Of a DNA stretch of 64,000 nucleotides, positions 33,880-45,640 are shown piece by piece. Under the pieces are notes generated by a model. The model ran no database searches. It had not been told where the DNA came from and saw only the letters and a program-made list of their open reading frames with translations. The position numbers were made by a program, and so were the translations under genes. Within the stretch, counting starts at the first letter, position 1, and each line of letters begins with the position of its first letter. Source of the stretch: Gnetum montanum (lineage: Eukaryota; Streptophyta; Gnetopsida; Gnetales; Gnetaceae); contig MNCI01008925.1 in NCBI GenBank assembly GCA_015680685.1, positions 227,786-291,785 of the forward strand, written 5' to 3'.

Positions 33880-36735
33880 AGCCTAGGAGACGGATCTCCC
33901 AAGGTGGAACGGTGTCAGTTAGGGGGTTGATCTTTTTCTTGCTAAGAGAAGGCAATTGCATTTCTGCACCTTTATCCTGCCCCTGAGGTACAGGCGAAGG
34001 CACAGAGGCCAGGGGCCTAGGCTTAGGGAAGCCGAGCGTAAAATGGTCTTTCGTTGCGTTAACTGATGTGTCCTCTCCCTTTCGTTTGGGAGGTGATGGT
34101 TGACTCTTTTGGTTGGAGGTCTGCCCTTACGTAAGAGGAGCAGCCTGTGGTTTTGGCACCCTGATAATGAAGGGCACCCTAGGTGTGGGCGCGGATAAGG
34201 TCACGGCTTAACTGTCGCTGCGTGACTGAGGGTGTATCCGAGAAGGTTCCCGTATGATGAAGGGCGGCCTCGAGATCCCACTGGCTGCCGATGAAATGGT
34301 TGGCCCCCTTTGTGAGCTGGCAGGCACATGCAAAACAAAAGGTTGTTTTGGTAGTTCCCTCCTCTCACTGTCCATACTTACCATAGTGATTGTATAAGGA
34401 TCGTCGTTTGCATTCAACGGGTCCTTATATACGTGCAATGTTTAGTTTTTTGGATGCGTCGGGTTACTGTTGTCTAACTTGAGTAAACCATCATCCAGCA
34501 TACGTTGAATGTTGTCTTTCAACGCCCAGTAGTAATCCGTATCATGACCACACAGCTAGTAGTAGTCACAGAAACGGTCGAGCCTGAAAGATCTCAGAAT
34601 TGGTGGTTCATTAGGTAAGGCTAAAGAAGGATTCTTTAGCAGTTCACAATGATGTCTATGACACTTTAGAGCTTCCTCGGACACCTTCTTAGGTTGAATG
34701 TGCCCTACCCCTAACAGTTGTTTCAACAGTTCGAAATGTTTTACAGGCAAGGCCGTGTACTTTGAACGATCCTTACACTCAAAGTTTGGCTTTGGCTGGG
34801 GGGGGGGCCTTCAGGGGCAGTTGTGTCTTGGCTAGTGCCGGCACCAGCCGTGGTCTCAGGAGGCGCTTTGGGTGCCTTCTTGTTCTTAGTCTTTGTACCC
34901 TCAGTCATCCCAGCTACTATCGTTGTCACTGCTTTACCTTTGTCTTTGTTCTTGTTGTGTGCGTTCTTGTAGGCGACATACATCGGGTCTTTGCTGGCCT
35001 CCGTAGCATCTTGGATGCTTCTAACTTAAGTGAAGGCCTGGTGTAGGGAGTTGGGGGAAAGATAATACAGCTTTGACTTAATAAATTCGTTGACTGCTCC
35101 TTTGAATATAGCTAGCAGATGTGAGTCCGCGATCGGCTTGTGGATCTCATTCAAAGTAGCATTCCAGTGCTGTATGAACTTTTGGACGGGCTCGAGCGGG
35201 TCTTGTTTCACCCCCATGAGCTGATCCAATGTGACTTCTGGTTTCAAGTTGTATTTGAAGTGGGTCACAAATTGGATCAGCAGCTCTTCCAAGGTTGAGA
35301 TGGAAGAGCGTGGAAGGGCTCGGTACCAATCCAAAGCTTTCCCTGTTAGAGACATTGCAAAGACTCGGATGATCATGTGTGGCCACTGTTGCAACAGGAA
35401 GGACTCGGACCTAAATGTGACCAAGTGGGCATTGGGATCTCCCTCCCCATTGTACTTGGTAAAATGAGGTAGGGACATCCCTAGTGGCAACGATAGCATA
35501 GGGACCGTTGGACTAATCGGATCATCCTGGTAAAAGTCCATGATCTGAATGGTATCAGAACCTGCAGTTTTGAGGCATCAAACCTCCTCGGTGAGAGTCT
35601 GTATAAGCTGGAAGGCCTGGTCCAGGCCTGTTGACGGAGGTTTCTGTACAAAAGGCATAGGAGGTTGGATTGGGAGGGTAGCGCCAAGAAATGAAAATGA
35701 AGAAAGAGGTTGGCTGGCAGCTGGCGGGGCGGGGATCCCAGCAGGTAGGGGAGCTTGTGAAGACCACCACCCACTAGTTTGCAAAGAGGGGTTAGCTGCC
35801 GCCTGCTGCACTAGATAAGGATGAGGATACTGCGGGACCACCTATGGAACATGCGTTGCGGGTGCAACCGAAGGTTGCATGCCATACACCACAGACTGGG
35901 TATGTTGCGCCGTCGGGTTGGCCCACTGACTTGCGGCAGGCTGTTGGATGTAAATTTGTGGCTGAACGACTGCAGTAATCTGTTGAGTTGGAGGGGGCAG
36001 AAGTGACAAGGTCTACGCTGGGTGCGTTGTGGATATGTTGTGAGGTTGTATCTGAGGGATGAAATGGGGTGCGGTGGTCACCGAGACCACAACTGGGATG
36101 CTAAGTACCCGCGGTGATGAAACCGCCCCCACGTTATTATGAGGTATTTGTACTTGCAGCCTAGATGGTTGCGCGGTGGCCTGTGGAAGGACAGGGATGT
36201 GCATCTACGTGTTCATGGCTGGGTTAAGAGAGGCGGCATCTCCCTTGAGCGGGAATGACGGATTAACGTAAGTATGGGGGCTCAGAGTATGGAATGAATG
36301 TTCGGACTGGGCCGCAAACTCATCATCTTCTTCCTCCCCACCCTAGGGTTCCACCATAGCCTGTGGAGCTTGGCTCTTGGCCATGACCAACTGTGTGATA
36401 AGTTCATGTTTATTTTCGGTCAAAGGAATGATGTCGTAAGCTGTTGGTTTGAGATCATGGCCCCCTCGGTGGATCACCTCAAAGTTTCGTTTCGCTTCGA
36501 CTTCGGCCCGGCTGAGAGACAGCTTCGCCTGGATCTTAACATAGATAAAATTGTATTCTTTAGGGGTTATGACTATGAAGATGGGCTCTTTTCCCTGAAT
36601 TCTCAATGAGTGGCGCAATGGTCCTTGAGATCCTACTGCACCAGGAGTTGGTCTAGTGACCTCAATAGGGTTCACAAATGTGGTACCTAAATCAGCAGGG
36701 ACCATGGAAGTTGTGGTCGTGTAAAAGGAATCCAT
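33880..36735 (-). pseudogene. gag of element F
   Basis: Starts MDSFYTTTTSMVP at 36735. Order on the minus strand: N-terminal region, Pro/Gln-rich linker (35570-36210), capsid (Retrotrans_gag) domain at 35026-35541 with SLPHFTKYNGEGDPNAHL and GKALDWYRALP, a Lys-rich stretch, then RFCDYY.LCGHDTDYYWALK near 34525-34575, the degenerate zinc-finger-like motif of Tat gags. A Pro/Arg-rich tail follows. Ten or so stops and a shift near 34760-34810 (beside an 11-G run) break it. Confidence 0.82.
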
Positions 36736-36960
36736 TGATTAATGAGATTGACGATGACTGATAACGGGATCTAAAAGATGGCTGGCAATAAGATCACAAA
36801 TAGGCTTTTCTACCCTGTAGGATTCCAAGGGAATCGTTGCTGAGACCGATCTACACCACACGACTTATCGTAAGCTTCCCTGGAGGTATCATGTTTATGG
36901 TTTTGGGTATAGATCGCTAACAGGGCTACCCGAAAAAGGTGGATCGGAACCTAAGTGGCC
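36736..36960 (-). other. Leader of element F
   Basis: Untranslated stretch between PBS and the gag ATG; nothing else recognised. Confidence 0.5.
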
Positions 36961-36979
36961 CTCCTTCTAGCACCAGAAA
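36961..36979 (-). promoter_or_regulatory. Primer binding site of F
   Basis: The minus strand just after the 5' LTR reads TCTGGTGCTAGAAGGAGGGC; the plus strand CTTCTAGCACCA ends like a tRNA 3' end with CCA. Which tRNA it matches I cannot say. Confidence 0.6.
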
Positions 36980-36981
36980 AT

Positions 36982-38533
36982 TGTAATGACGGAAAATGCC
37001 GACAACTGGAAAATACCAAACACAATCCCATGTACACAGTTTTAACCACGGATTTGCGTGAGGGCGATGCTGGAAAAACGAATCCGCGGTGCCCTGAATG
37101 GTCTTGTCGATCAGACAGGGACTTACTAATCAGTAAACCGATGAAGATTACGAATATTTTGTGAAACGATATGATTCGGCGATGTGCGAAATGAGAGAAA
37201 AGTGATGTAGATGAATGGTAACAACGATGATAGCGTCAACACGACAACTGGAATCAGACATGAGAGAAATGCGTAATTGCAAGATCTAAAGTTTGACTCG
37301 GGAAAATAAGTATTTTGTATATTCAAGTTGCACTGGGGAGGCCCCGATTGTTTTGTACAAGCAAACACAAAGCAACAAGAAACAAGTAAACTGCCTAAGC
37401 AGAAGTGCAGAATAGAATCCGATCTACCTTGTAGGCTGGAGAAGGGATGCAAGGAAGGTCAAGTTCTAATGTCTATTGATCAACTGCTTCTGATCAATAG
37501 AGACTCACAAACCACACCAGATGATGTCTGGATCTCTGATATGCTCCTTTTGCCTTAGGTAGTCTCTGCTCAGAACTGTCGATGCTCAAGCCAAGTGTCT
37601 CTTGTCTCTGCCAGAAGGTGATGCTGTCAACAATTGCCAAAGTGTTGCTCTCTCTGTCTCTGCTCAAGATGATAAGTACTCCTATGCTCAGAAAAATGTC
37701 CTTGCCTCTTTGATTTGCCAACCCACGTATCTTTGTCAACTAGGGTATTTATAGGCCACGACGTCCCGTAGAAAAGGCGCAACCCTAATGACGTGTACCC
37801 CAGACGCTTCGGGTATTGTTGACCTGACCTTTTTGTGTCAAACTTTGTGACTACGCACAATACACTCATTTGCGTATTGTGCGTGTGAAGAACAGATGCG
37901 CGTCGGGCATGTTTCAACTGGCCTTAGGTTATATTACGCTCATTCGCGTTGCGTTGCATGCAAGAGCGTAACATAACGTGGAGGATAACTGATTCAAGCC
38001 ATTTTACACTCGTTTACGTAGCCGCGTGTAATGAAGCATAAACAATGCTTAACTTGGCAATGCAATATGCTACGATACGCTTCGTTGCGTATGATGAGGA
38101 ATCTGCATGCCAAGAGAAAAGGGTTGATCTGTTTCACTTTCTTAGACTTTGCCTTTGACTGTTTTGGAGCTCATTACGCTGCCGTGTGTAACAGAGCGTA
38201 AACCTGGACTTAAACAAAAACCTTAGCCAAAAGATGCGAGAAGTCACATGTTACACTTCTCAAGCCTCTACTCGTGCCGAAGTAAATAGCCTTCTGATGT
38301 CGGATTATGTTTGGATAGAATCACGCTAAGCGCTATTACACTATGTCACGTGATATAGCGTAAACAGAGAAAGCATAGAAAGATTAGGAATCTGCACAGG
38401 AAGTCAAAGACTTGATGCTACGCGCCTCTTGGTCTTGCTCTGTCTTATTTGCTCTTCTGAGATTCTGACATGTACCCTCACCTAAATTGCGAATCTTTGC
38501 CTGAGGCCGACTCGCAATTTTCATGATGTTTCA
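36982..38533 (-). repeat. 5' LTR of element F
   Basis: 1552 bp, starts TGAAACATCATG at 38533 on the minus strand. TATAAATA at 37753-37746. Target duplication GGTAT follows at 38534-38538. Confidence 0.9.
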
Positions 38534-38919
38534 GGTATCCCAGTAGCTTACCTTGGACATGTGCTTGGTAATCCTAGTAGTAGTACATAAGGTCCAAGAT
38601 GTGTATGGATGATTAAGGGACGGATGCACATCGCACTTAGGCTAGCTTAGACTCTCTTCACCCTTTTCCTCTTAGTTAAAACAAAGTTACTTTCCATTAC
38701 CTCTAGGAGTAGCACTAGTCTAGGACCACATCATACACCTCACTCTAGACTAACCCATATGTGACAAAGCAAATACTAGTCCAGGCGGGAAGACAACAAA
38801 CTATGATCCATGAGTAACTATCTAAATACCACAACTAGCCCGCCTGTGGAGTTTGACCAGATTGTGCATGAATGCTCGTATTCGTATGGTTGAGTGTAGG
38901 GATACCTTGCCACTCATTA
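38534..38919 (+). repeat. 3' LTR of element C, right part
   Basis: Begins with the second GGTAT copy and continues CCCAGTAGCTTACC, matching 16284 onward in the 5' LTR. Ends CACTCATTA at 38919. Confidence 0.85.
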
Positions 38920-40265
38920 CCAAGTATGTTAAAAGATTTCTTAATGTGATATGTGATCACTTCTGGGGCTCCTTTTGCATTTTGGTATTGCATAACCACA
39001 ACTATGGCTCCTTCTCCTATGTCAAGCATCACTTGGAACAATGTAAAATTCCAAAAAATCTATTGTGATCATTAGGCCTTTCCTCTAAACTATAATGATA
39101 TCTGTCCACTTACAGGATTTGTGGAAATGATGGGCTAAATGGCACTATCGATCACTTTATAGAGGTTGGCCTCCTCCTGTGTTCCCCAACTAATAGATTC
39201 TACAATTTGTTGCAAATGACTCATTGATGGCATGTAGTCCTACGATAGTGGTGGCAAGACTTTTTGTTGATGCTGTTCTTGTTGCTACTGTTGTTGTTGA
39301 CCACTAGGACTCACTTACTATTGTTGTTCAGTTTGTGTGGTTTCCCTAGCTTCTATTTCTTCCTTTACCTAATCTTTCTTTGGTGGTGTTGGCTTGATCA
39401 TTTTAGCATATGAGGCATTATGAGCTTTCGTAAGGACAACATTAGTGTACCATAGGATTCTAGCATGTTTGCACAACTTCATAATTAGGTAAGGAAATGG
39501 AAGTGTAAGCTTCCCTGCCTTCTTTTTCTCAATTTGCCTTTGAATTTCCATAAAATAGAGTTGTACAAGATTGACATTATATTTTCCCATTAGGATCGCA
39601 CTTCCTATGGCTACATAGGTGGATAACCTATTGAGTCTTTTGGTGGGAAACAAGTGATATGTGCCAATTTTAAAATATATTCTTTCCTCCAAAGTTAGTT
39701 CAATGTATTCCTTATCTTCTTTGCCATATTCTCTTCTTAGCTACAATTTTTTGGTTTTTATGTCTAATCTCATGGATAGATGTGCTAACCTTGTCCTTTC
39801 ATTGGGCACATTCAAAGCTTTTGCTATTGCCTTCATTGAATATGAGATGAAGACTCCCTCCATGTTGATTGTAGCATCTTCTTCTTTATTGTGCTAGAAT
39901 TGGTAGGTCTCCCCTAGATACCATTCACCACTATTTGACAAGATGGGCCACAATAGTGATGTTGGGAGTTGTGTCCATACTGCCTCTAGAACAAATTCCA
40001 TGAATGGACCAAAGTTCGTTTCCACAATTACTGTGGTTATGAGTGATTTCTCCTAGATGGCTTAGAGGCATTCTTGTGATAGTGTGAGGTATTGTCCTTG
40101 TTCTTACAGTCATTCTACCTCTACTTAGGCCAATTGTCATGTATCATGGATATTGAAGTATTGAGCCTCCTACTTTGCATGTTCTACTTGGGGTTCTTAT
40201 TCTCCCATTTGGCCTCTCCCACGACCTCTTGGTCTCTTACTTACTGGTTGTGGAAGTTGACATTG
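38920..40265 (-). pseudogene. J1 relic, N-terminal part (putative plant transposon protein-like)
   Basis: Minus strand. Near 40200 a Gly/Arg-rich start (RPRGRGRGQMGE). At 39369-39692 comes EERIYFKIGTYHLFPTKRLN, then GKYNVNLVQLYFMEI, then KLTLPFPYLIMKLCKHARI. This pattern (NV.LGRV...EI, then LPFP.LI..LC...GV) resembles the putative plant transposon protein domain found in Athila-related elements. Then a Gln-rich stretch and IGEGAIVVVMQYQNAKGAPE. It stops at 38920, where element C begins, and appears to resume at 15807. Many stops. Relic J2 (47616-48544) is the same kind of gene. Confidence 0.6.
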
Positions 40266-40794
40266 TGCTCATCTCTTTAGGGCCATCTGTAATCAATCAA
40301 GGGTTTGGAGTTACTAAAGTGTCCTCATAAATTCTTAATGGTTCTATACCTTACTCATACCCTTAGTTACATTAAGTTCTTAGTTAATTATGATTGTAGA
40401 GTTAGGAAATTTTCAAAAAGTAATCCCATTAGTGCTTTTCTATGGCTTAAGATAATTGGTATGGTTGATTAGGAGTCCTATTAAAGTTGTTTGATCTTAA
40501 TATAAGGGATTTTCTTTAAAAATTCTTGTTTCTTTCCTTAAAAATTACCCTTGTAATACCTTCCAACATTAGAGATTTCAAAAAATTTACTTAGATTTTC
40601 CTCACTAGCACCCCCCAATGACTAAGATGGGCACTTTGAGATCAGATAGATTTGAAAGTCACGAAAATTGAAGCGATAGTGTGCAAGTTATGGCTTGGGA
40701 AGGCTAGGAGTTTAATGCTCAAATCATAGAAGAAAAATCAAAAAATCTCCCTAGGCTTCATATGTGAAATGTGAAAAATTTCAAAGTATCTACC
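40266..40794 (-). other. Leader region of J1
   Basis: Minus-strand counterpart of 47024-47615, with CATTGGGGGGTGCTAG where J2 has a 40-base G-run. No coding sequence. Confidence 0.5.
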
Positions 40795-40854
40795 TATATA
40801 TAGATTTTATAGGCTCCAATATTAGAGATCTAATATCAAAGGGGCTTCAATATT
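40795..40854 (-). promoter_or_regulatory. Palindrome array and TATA-like box of J1
   Basis: RATATY hexamers occupy 40849-40854, 40832-40837 and 40818-40823 (spacing 17 and 14 on the minus strand). TATATATA follows at 40802-40795, 21 bp after the last hexamer start. A second TATAAAA starts at 40811. Confidence 0.55.
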
Positions 40855-40963
40855 AGAGGCCAAAAATTCACATTTTCTGATAACTTCTAAGAATGAAAAG
40901 TCAATCGTTTTGAATGTTTGGAAGGTATAAAGCATGTTCAGAGGATCTAAGGCTATAGATGAT

Positions 40964-41040
40964 GCATGTAAAGGATACAGTCCAACCTAAGCATGTAAAG
41001 GACTATAATACAACCTAAGCATGTAAAGGATATAGTCCAC
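40964..41040 (-). repeat. Three-copy tandem repeat, 27-28 bp
   Basis: Copies at 40964, 40991 and 41019 begin GCATGTAAAGGA. They lie at the junction between relics K and J1. Confidence 0.85.
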
Positions 41041-42201
41041 AAATTCCCTTGATGTCATGCCCTTTACATTTCCACTTGGTTCTTCACTTTTCGATCTAGG
41101 CATAACAATCACAATTTTATTCTTAGTTGTATGATGGAAAGAATATCATTATGGCCATGGTAAGAACCTCTTATTAATGGAATGGATGGATGAATGTTGT
41201 GGTCTCATTATTCAAATAATCAGCCCATGATGACTTTATAACATAGAGAAATCTTAACCTTATTGGACTACTTCTTGCCTTATTTTGAATGTGTTTTATT
41301 AGCACTTAAAATTATTTACAAAGGTCATGAAAGCAAAGTATGAAAAAGATAGTAAAAATTAGGAAAGGATGAAAGAATGAAAAACATCAAAGAATGAAAA
41401 ATTATGAAATAATGGAAAAATGTAAAAGAATATTGAAAATTTAAGAAGTGAAAAATTATAAAAGGATGAGAAAAATTGTATCAAAGAATGTGAAAAGGTA
41501 TATGAAGAAATTAGAAATTGAAAAGAATTATGAAACAAAAAATTGAAAAACACTTTTTAATACCTAAATCAAGATAAAGTATCTCCCCCATGACTAAACT
41601 CATGGGAAAGTGTTCAAAAAATGCTCCCTAGATTCCCTATATCATACACTCTAGGTGGCTCACTTACCATTTTTAGTGATCTAAATTTTTGGATATCAGC
41701 CCAAGTAATCTTGATGGTAATTGAGTTTTGATCATCCAATTCCTTGTTTTCTTTTCCTATTGATGTATGATCATGATTTAATAGTTTCTTTTTTAGGTCC
41801 TTCATTGGGTTCATTCTCTTAGAATGGGAATTAATAAGTGAATCAAATTGTTTCATGCATATTTTGGAAAGTTCAATGTTCTCAGTTGTTGGCCATTGGG
41901 TGTCTTTGGTTTGGTGGCCCATGCTCTCTCTTGTGTGCATACTTGTTTTTCACACTTGTTGTGAACTAGTGTAATAATTGTGTTAACATTATGAAGTGTC
42001 AGTCCACAACTACACTCTTTGCTTTCAGCAGTAATGCATGCAATTCATTGCATGTGTATGGATTTGTGCTTATCTTCCTTAGAGATTTCAACAGATAAAT
42101 CTCTCATACCTAGCATCAATTGTGCTAAGCCATGCTCTACCTATGATAACTGGAAATTCCTTGTCTTTATTTTTCATGTAGATTACAAGAAAGTCTATTA
42201 T
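41041..42201 (-). pseudogene. Relic K: protease C-terminal half and 3' region of a gag-protease element
   Basis: Minus strand: 42201-42110 reads IIDFLVIYMKNKDKEFPVII then GRAWLSTIDA, the second half of the retropepsin seen in A and B. An open stretch at 41940-41614 follows, then non-coding DNA with AATAAGAGGTTCTTACC and GACATCAAGGGAATTTGTGG as in C and D. The protease breaks at 42201 and its first half matches the break in relic G at 55961, allowing for about two lost codons. K and G are therefore probably halves of one element. Confidence 0.7.
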
Positions 42202-43018
42202 TGATGAGTCATGATTTTGTCAACTCTGATATCAAGTACTTGATATTAGAGCCTCGATATCGGATAAGCAATATCGTGTCCCAAGAAATGATGTCAGATA
42301 TTTAATATCATCTCTTCCATGCTAGCCTATAAATACAACACTTGGGTGCATGGTTGGAACATAGTTGGTTGATAGATTCTAGATAGGTTTTTCATAGATT
42401 TTTAATTTCCAATTCTATTGTTTCCTAGTGCATACTTGGACACATTACATGACTGGAAATAAAGATTGATATTACTTTCATCATTGCAGCATCCACTTAG
42501 ATTTATTATTTCTTTTAATTGCTTAAATGTTTACTATTTTTCTTAGTTAATGTTTCCATTTATTTCTCTCTATGATTCCTATCATTAGGTGGAATGAGTA
42601 CGACTAATTGCGAGCACTTAAATGTAATTTCTTAGTAACCTAGTAGTGTATCGTTTGGTAAGCCCAGTGATGCACACATGGTAATCCTAGTAGTAGTTAC
42701 ACAAAGTGCAAGGTGTGGATCGATGATTAGGAGTGAATACTCATCACACGTAGGGTAGTTTAGATTTTACTTTCTATTGTTAATTAGCTTAATTAATTTA
42801 TCTCTTTATTGTCATTAGAAGCAGCATGGGGATAGACAATGTCAATCATATGCCTTAGATGACAAAGCTACCACTAGTCCAAGTGGGAAGATAATGAACT
42901 ATGATCAAGGCCTAACAATTTAGATGCACAACTAGTCTCATCCAAAGAATTTGATTGGATCATGTGTGAATGCTTGTGATTGGTATGGTTGGGCATAGGG
43001 GTACCTCACCACTCATCA
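42202..43018 (+). repeat. 5' LTR of element D
   Basis: TGATGAGTCATGATTTTGTC ... CACTCATCA, 817 bp. Closely matches E (55075-55960) including GCATGGTTGGAACATAG downstream of TATA. Confidence 0.85.
42228..42335 (+). promoter_or_regulatory. Palindrome array and TATA box, 5' LTR of D
   Basis: Hexamers start at 42228, 42242, 42256, 42270, 42290 (GATGTC, decayed) and 42304: spacing 14, 14, 14, 20, 14. TATAAATA starts at 42328, 24 bp after the last. The whole pattern equals that of C and E. Confidence 0.75.
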
Positions 43019-43019
43019 T

Positions 43020-43037
43020 TGATGCCATTGTCGGGGA
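43020..43037 (+). promoter_or_regulatory. Primer binding site of D (tRNA-Asp)
   Basis: TGATGCCATTGTCGGGGA matches the tRNA-Asp complement at 14 of 18 positions. Confidence 0.65.
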
Positions 43038-43143
43038 TGGTGCTAGTTACCTAGATTAGTTATATTATACATGATTGCTGTAAAATTTTTAATAATATAT
43101 CTTTTAGAAAATATTAAATCACATACATCATTAACTAATAACA

Positions 43144-45640
43144 ATGTCTATTTCACAAGGAAGCCATAATGTATTGTATGGTGAGAACATTCACTAGAGA
43201 ACTAACAAGATATATGTTGAAGAAAATTGGAGTAACCAACCTCATACAGGGGTTTCATGTGTTCATGATCACCCTGATGACACTCAAAGACTACATTCAC
43301 CTAAGGAAAACAACCTTGGATTATATGAAGTAAGTCCTAGACTAAAGGAGGCCTCAAGGCCTAGGACCTCCTCAAAACTTGAAAAAGATAAATCAAGGGA
43401 CCTTGGGAAACACTATAGGAGTCATGGCAATCCTACAGTTCTTCCTCTTTCTCTTCCTCTTTAATGTCTAATTCTGACAAAGATGAATGTAGGTATAGAG
43501 CTCATTATTTTTATTAGAATAAAAAAGAAAATAAAAATCAAACCCATGGGAGAAATCAAAGATGTCAAAATGAACATAGACAAAATCATTACAATCAAAT
43601 GGATCGAAATAGAAATTTTCATCACAACATGTTCGATGATGATGAACCCTTGTTGGCCATTAAGAGCCTAATACAAATCATAAAGGTGGTTAAGATACCC
43701 CATAGGCATCGTAGGGCAAGTTTCTTACCTAGGTTGGATATAAAAAATATCCCTAAATTTGCAAGAAGCTATGATTTGGATCCACAACATCATGTACAAG
43801 CCTTCCAAGATGCTTGTGCCTTCTAAAACATTGAAAGTGGATGGAAAAATATTAATCTCTTTCCCAGGATACTAGTTGATTGAGCCAAAGTGTGGTATAG
43901 ATTGTTGAAACCAAATTGAATTTGATGGTGGTCCATAATGTTGGAACTCTTCAATGAGAAATACCAAACCTACGCTAGAGTGTCCAACCTGAGGAGACAG
44001 ATCTAAGGATGGAGACAAGAATAACATGAATCCTTGGACATGACCTTAGATAGATATTATTCTCTATTGAAGAGATGCACATGCTATGGCTTCTTTAGGG
44101 AAGAGCAAATTTTCCACATCATAGATGGACTTTGTAATGAAATAAGGGAGACCCATGGGATTTTTTTCCTAGGTCAATTATATGAGCTACGAATCCATCA
44201 GATCCAAGAGTTAATCAAATGTGTGGCAAAAGAAGGAGAGATATGCAAACAGGAGAATGTTGAGAAATATCACTAGGATCCAACTCTTCAAAAGAAGCAG
44301 GTCCATACCTATGGCAAGGAGAAAGAGATCATTGTTGATAAGGTGATTCTGCAATGACCCTTGTTGATACAGCAGTCTATCAATGAACTTGAAGTAAAGG
44401 TTGATAGGATGTCAGAGTGGATATATGAAAAAGTTACAACTTTTGTAGAGACTATCGAGGAAAAGGTAATGTGAAATTAACTAGGAAATCACAATAAATA
44501 GAAGAAGAAAAACCAAGAAACAACTAGGAACACTTATCGGAAAATAGGGGAAATGACTGAAGAAAGTGAGGCTATAGACTCAACCATAGACGAAGATGAT
44601 TGATGTGACATCTACATATATGACCACCTAAAGGGCCATTGACTAGTTGTGTCACATCTACATGAGTATTTTTCTTCTACATTAAATCCAAAATTTGTAT
44701 AGAAGCACATGCTTAGGAGATTTCCTTTCCCACATGACAATTATAGATTATCCCACAACCAATCATACTATCTGAGGGGGACTTATTACTAACCTCAACA
44801 CCATTGTCAACCATAGTGGTAAAACCCACAGTCATGGGGAAGGCCATTATCAAATCAGCCTTACCCTTACTACCAGCTAAAATTGTACAGATATTATGTT
44901 CAACACCATGTTTCTCCAGCTAGTTCTACGTCCTCTACTTCAAATTGCCACTATCACTCTCCTAAGTACCATCAACCCATGACATCTATTAAAGGATCAC
45001 CACCTTGCACCTCTTACCATTCATCCTATCCTCAATATTCTCATCCTCGATCTCATCACATGCCATTGCTAGCAACATAGGAAGGTTCAACACTACAACA
45101 TCAACAAACAAATGCCACTTATGCTACAAATGTGCATAGACATGCTGATACTAGTAGGTTGCCATAGCAAACTCAAAAATGTCCTTTCTTTAGGACAACT
45201 CCTAAGTGAAAGCACAACACTCACGAACGTGCCACATCATCCAACCTAACATAATGCCAATTTGGTGCAATGATTTTCCCTTCACAACCAGCATCCTCTA
45301 TGCCTACGCAAGGGCCACCATCCATCATTACCATAACACCTAATCAAAGTAATGAATCTAGTAGTGTGGAGAGACAAATGAATCCATGCATATCATATCA
45401 TGATCAAGGATGAAATTGTGGGCTAGACATCCACAACGTTAACACAATTCCTACTTTAACCCACCATATGTCTAACAACCAAGTGTGTGAACAACAACTT
45501 GCCCACGTAGCCACCACTAAACCTAGAGACACCCAGTGCTGAAAGGTTAACAATGCTTTATACATGCATGGAGCTTGCCTATCTGCTTATTTACTCTTGC
45601 CATAGCCAAACACTTTTTCATGGGGGAAACCCCCCATTCT
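43144..45640 (+). pseudogene. gag of element D
   Basis: Starts MSISQGSHNVLYG. The capsid domain at about 43690-44220 has KNIPKFARSYDLDPQHHVQ, MLELFNEKYQTYARVSNL, ESLDMTLDRYYSLLKRC and QIFHIIDGLCNE. Then CVAKEGEICKQENVEKYH, a linker, a finger-like CDIYIYDHLKGH (last Cys lost to a stop) near 44608, and a Pro/Tyr/Ser/His-rich tail (YYVQHHVSPASSTSS). Many stops. No protease motif follows. Confidence 0.72.

Larger units (their letters stand above)
20952..38533 (-). mobile_element. Element F: 17.6-kb Tat/Ogre-type Ty3/gypsy element with an antisense gene
   Basis: Two ~1.55-kb LTRs (20952-22502, 36982-38533), TG...CA ends and an exact target duplication GGTAT (20947-20951, 38534-38538) inside the 3' LTR of C. 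Minus-strand order: LTR, PBS, gag, protease, tandem array, long spacer carrying an antisense gene, RT-RNase H, a second RNase H, integrase, tandem array, polypurine tract, LTR. The second RNase H and the gap between protease and RT place it in the Tat/Ogre lineage. In the first 139 LTR bases 12 differ between the LTRs, 11 of them transitions, so it is younger than C but not recent. Confidence 0.9.
15808..38919 (+). mobile_element. Element C: gag-only LTR element, split by element F
   Basis: 5' LTR 15808-16661, PBS, gag, non-coding DNA, 3' LTR from about 20516 to 20951 and, after the 17.6-kb insertion F, 38534-38919. Without F it is about 5.5 kb. No protease, RT or integrase. It lies in minus-strand relic J1, but no 5-bp target duplication was found (ATAGG at 15803-15807 versus CCAAG at 38920-38924). 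Confidence 0.8.

Noticed and set aside
36961-36979. tRNA gene suggested by a CCA-ending sequence
   Set aside because: No tRNA body; the position right beside an LTR marks it as a primer binding site.
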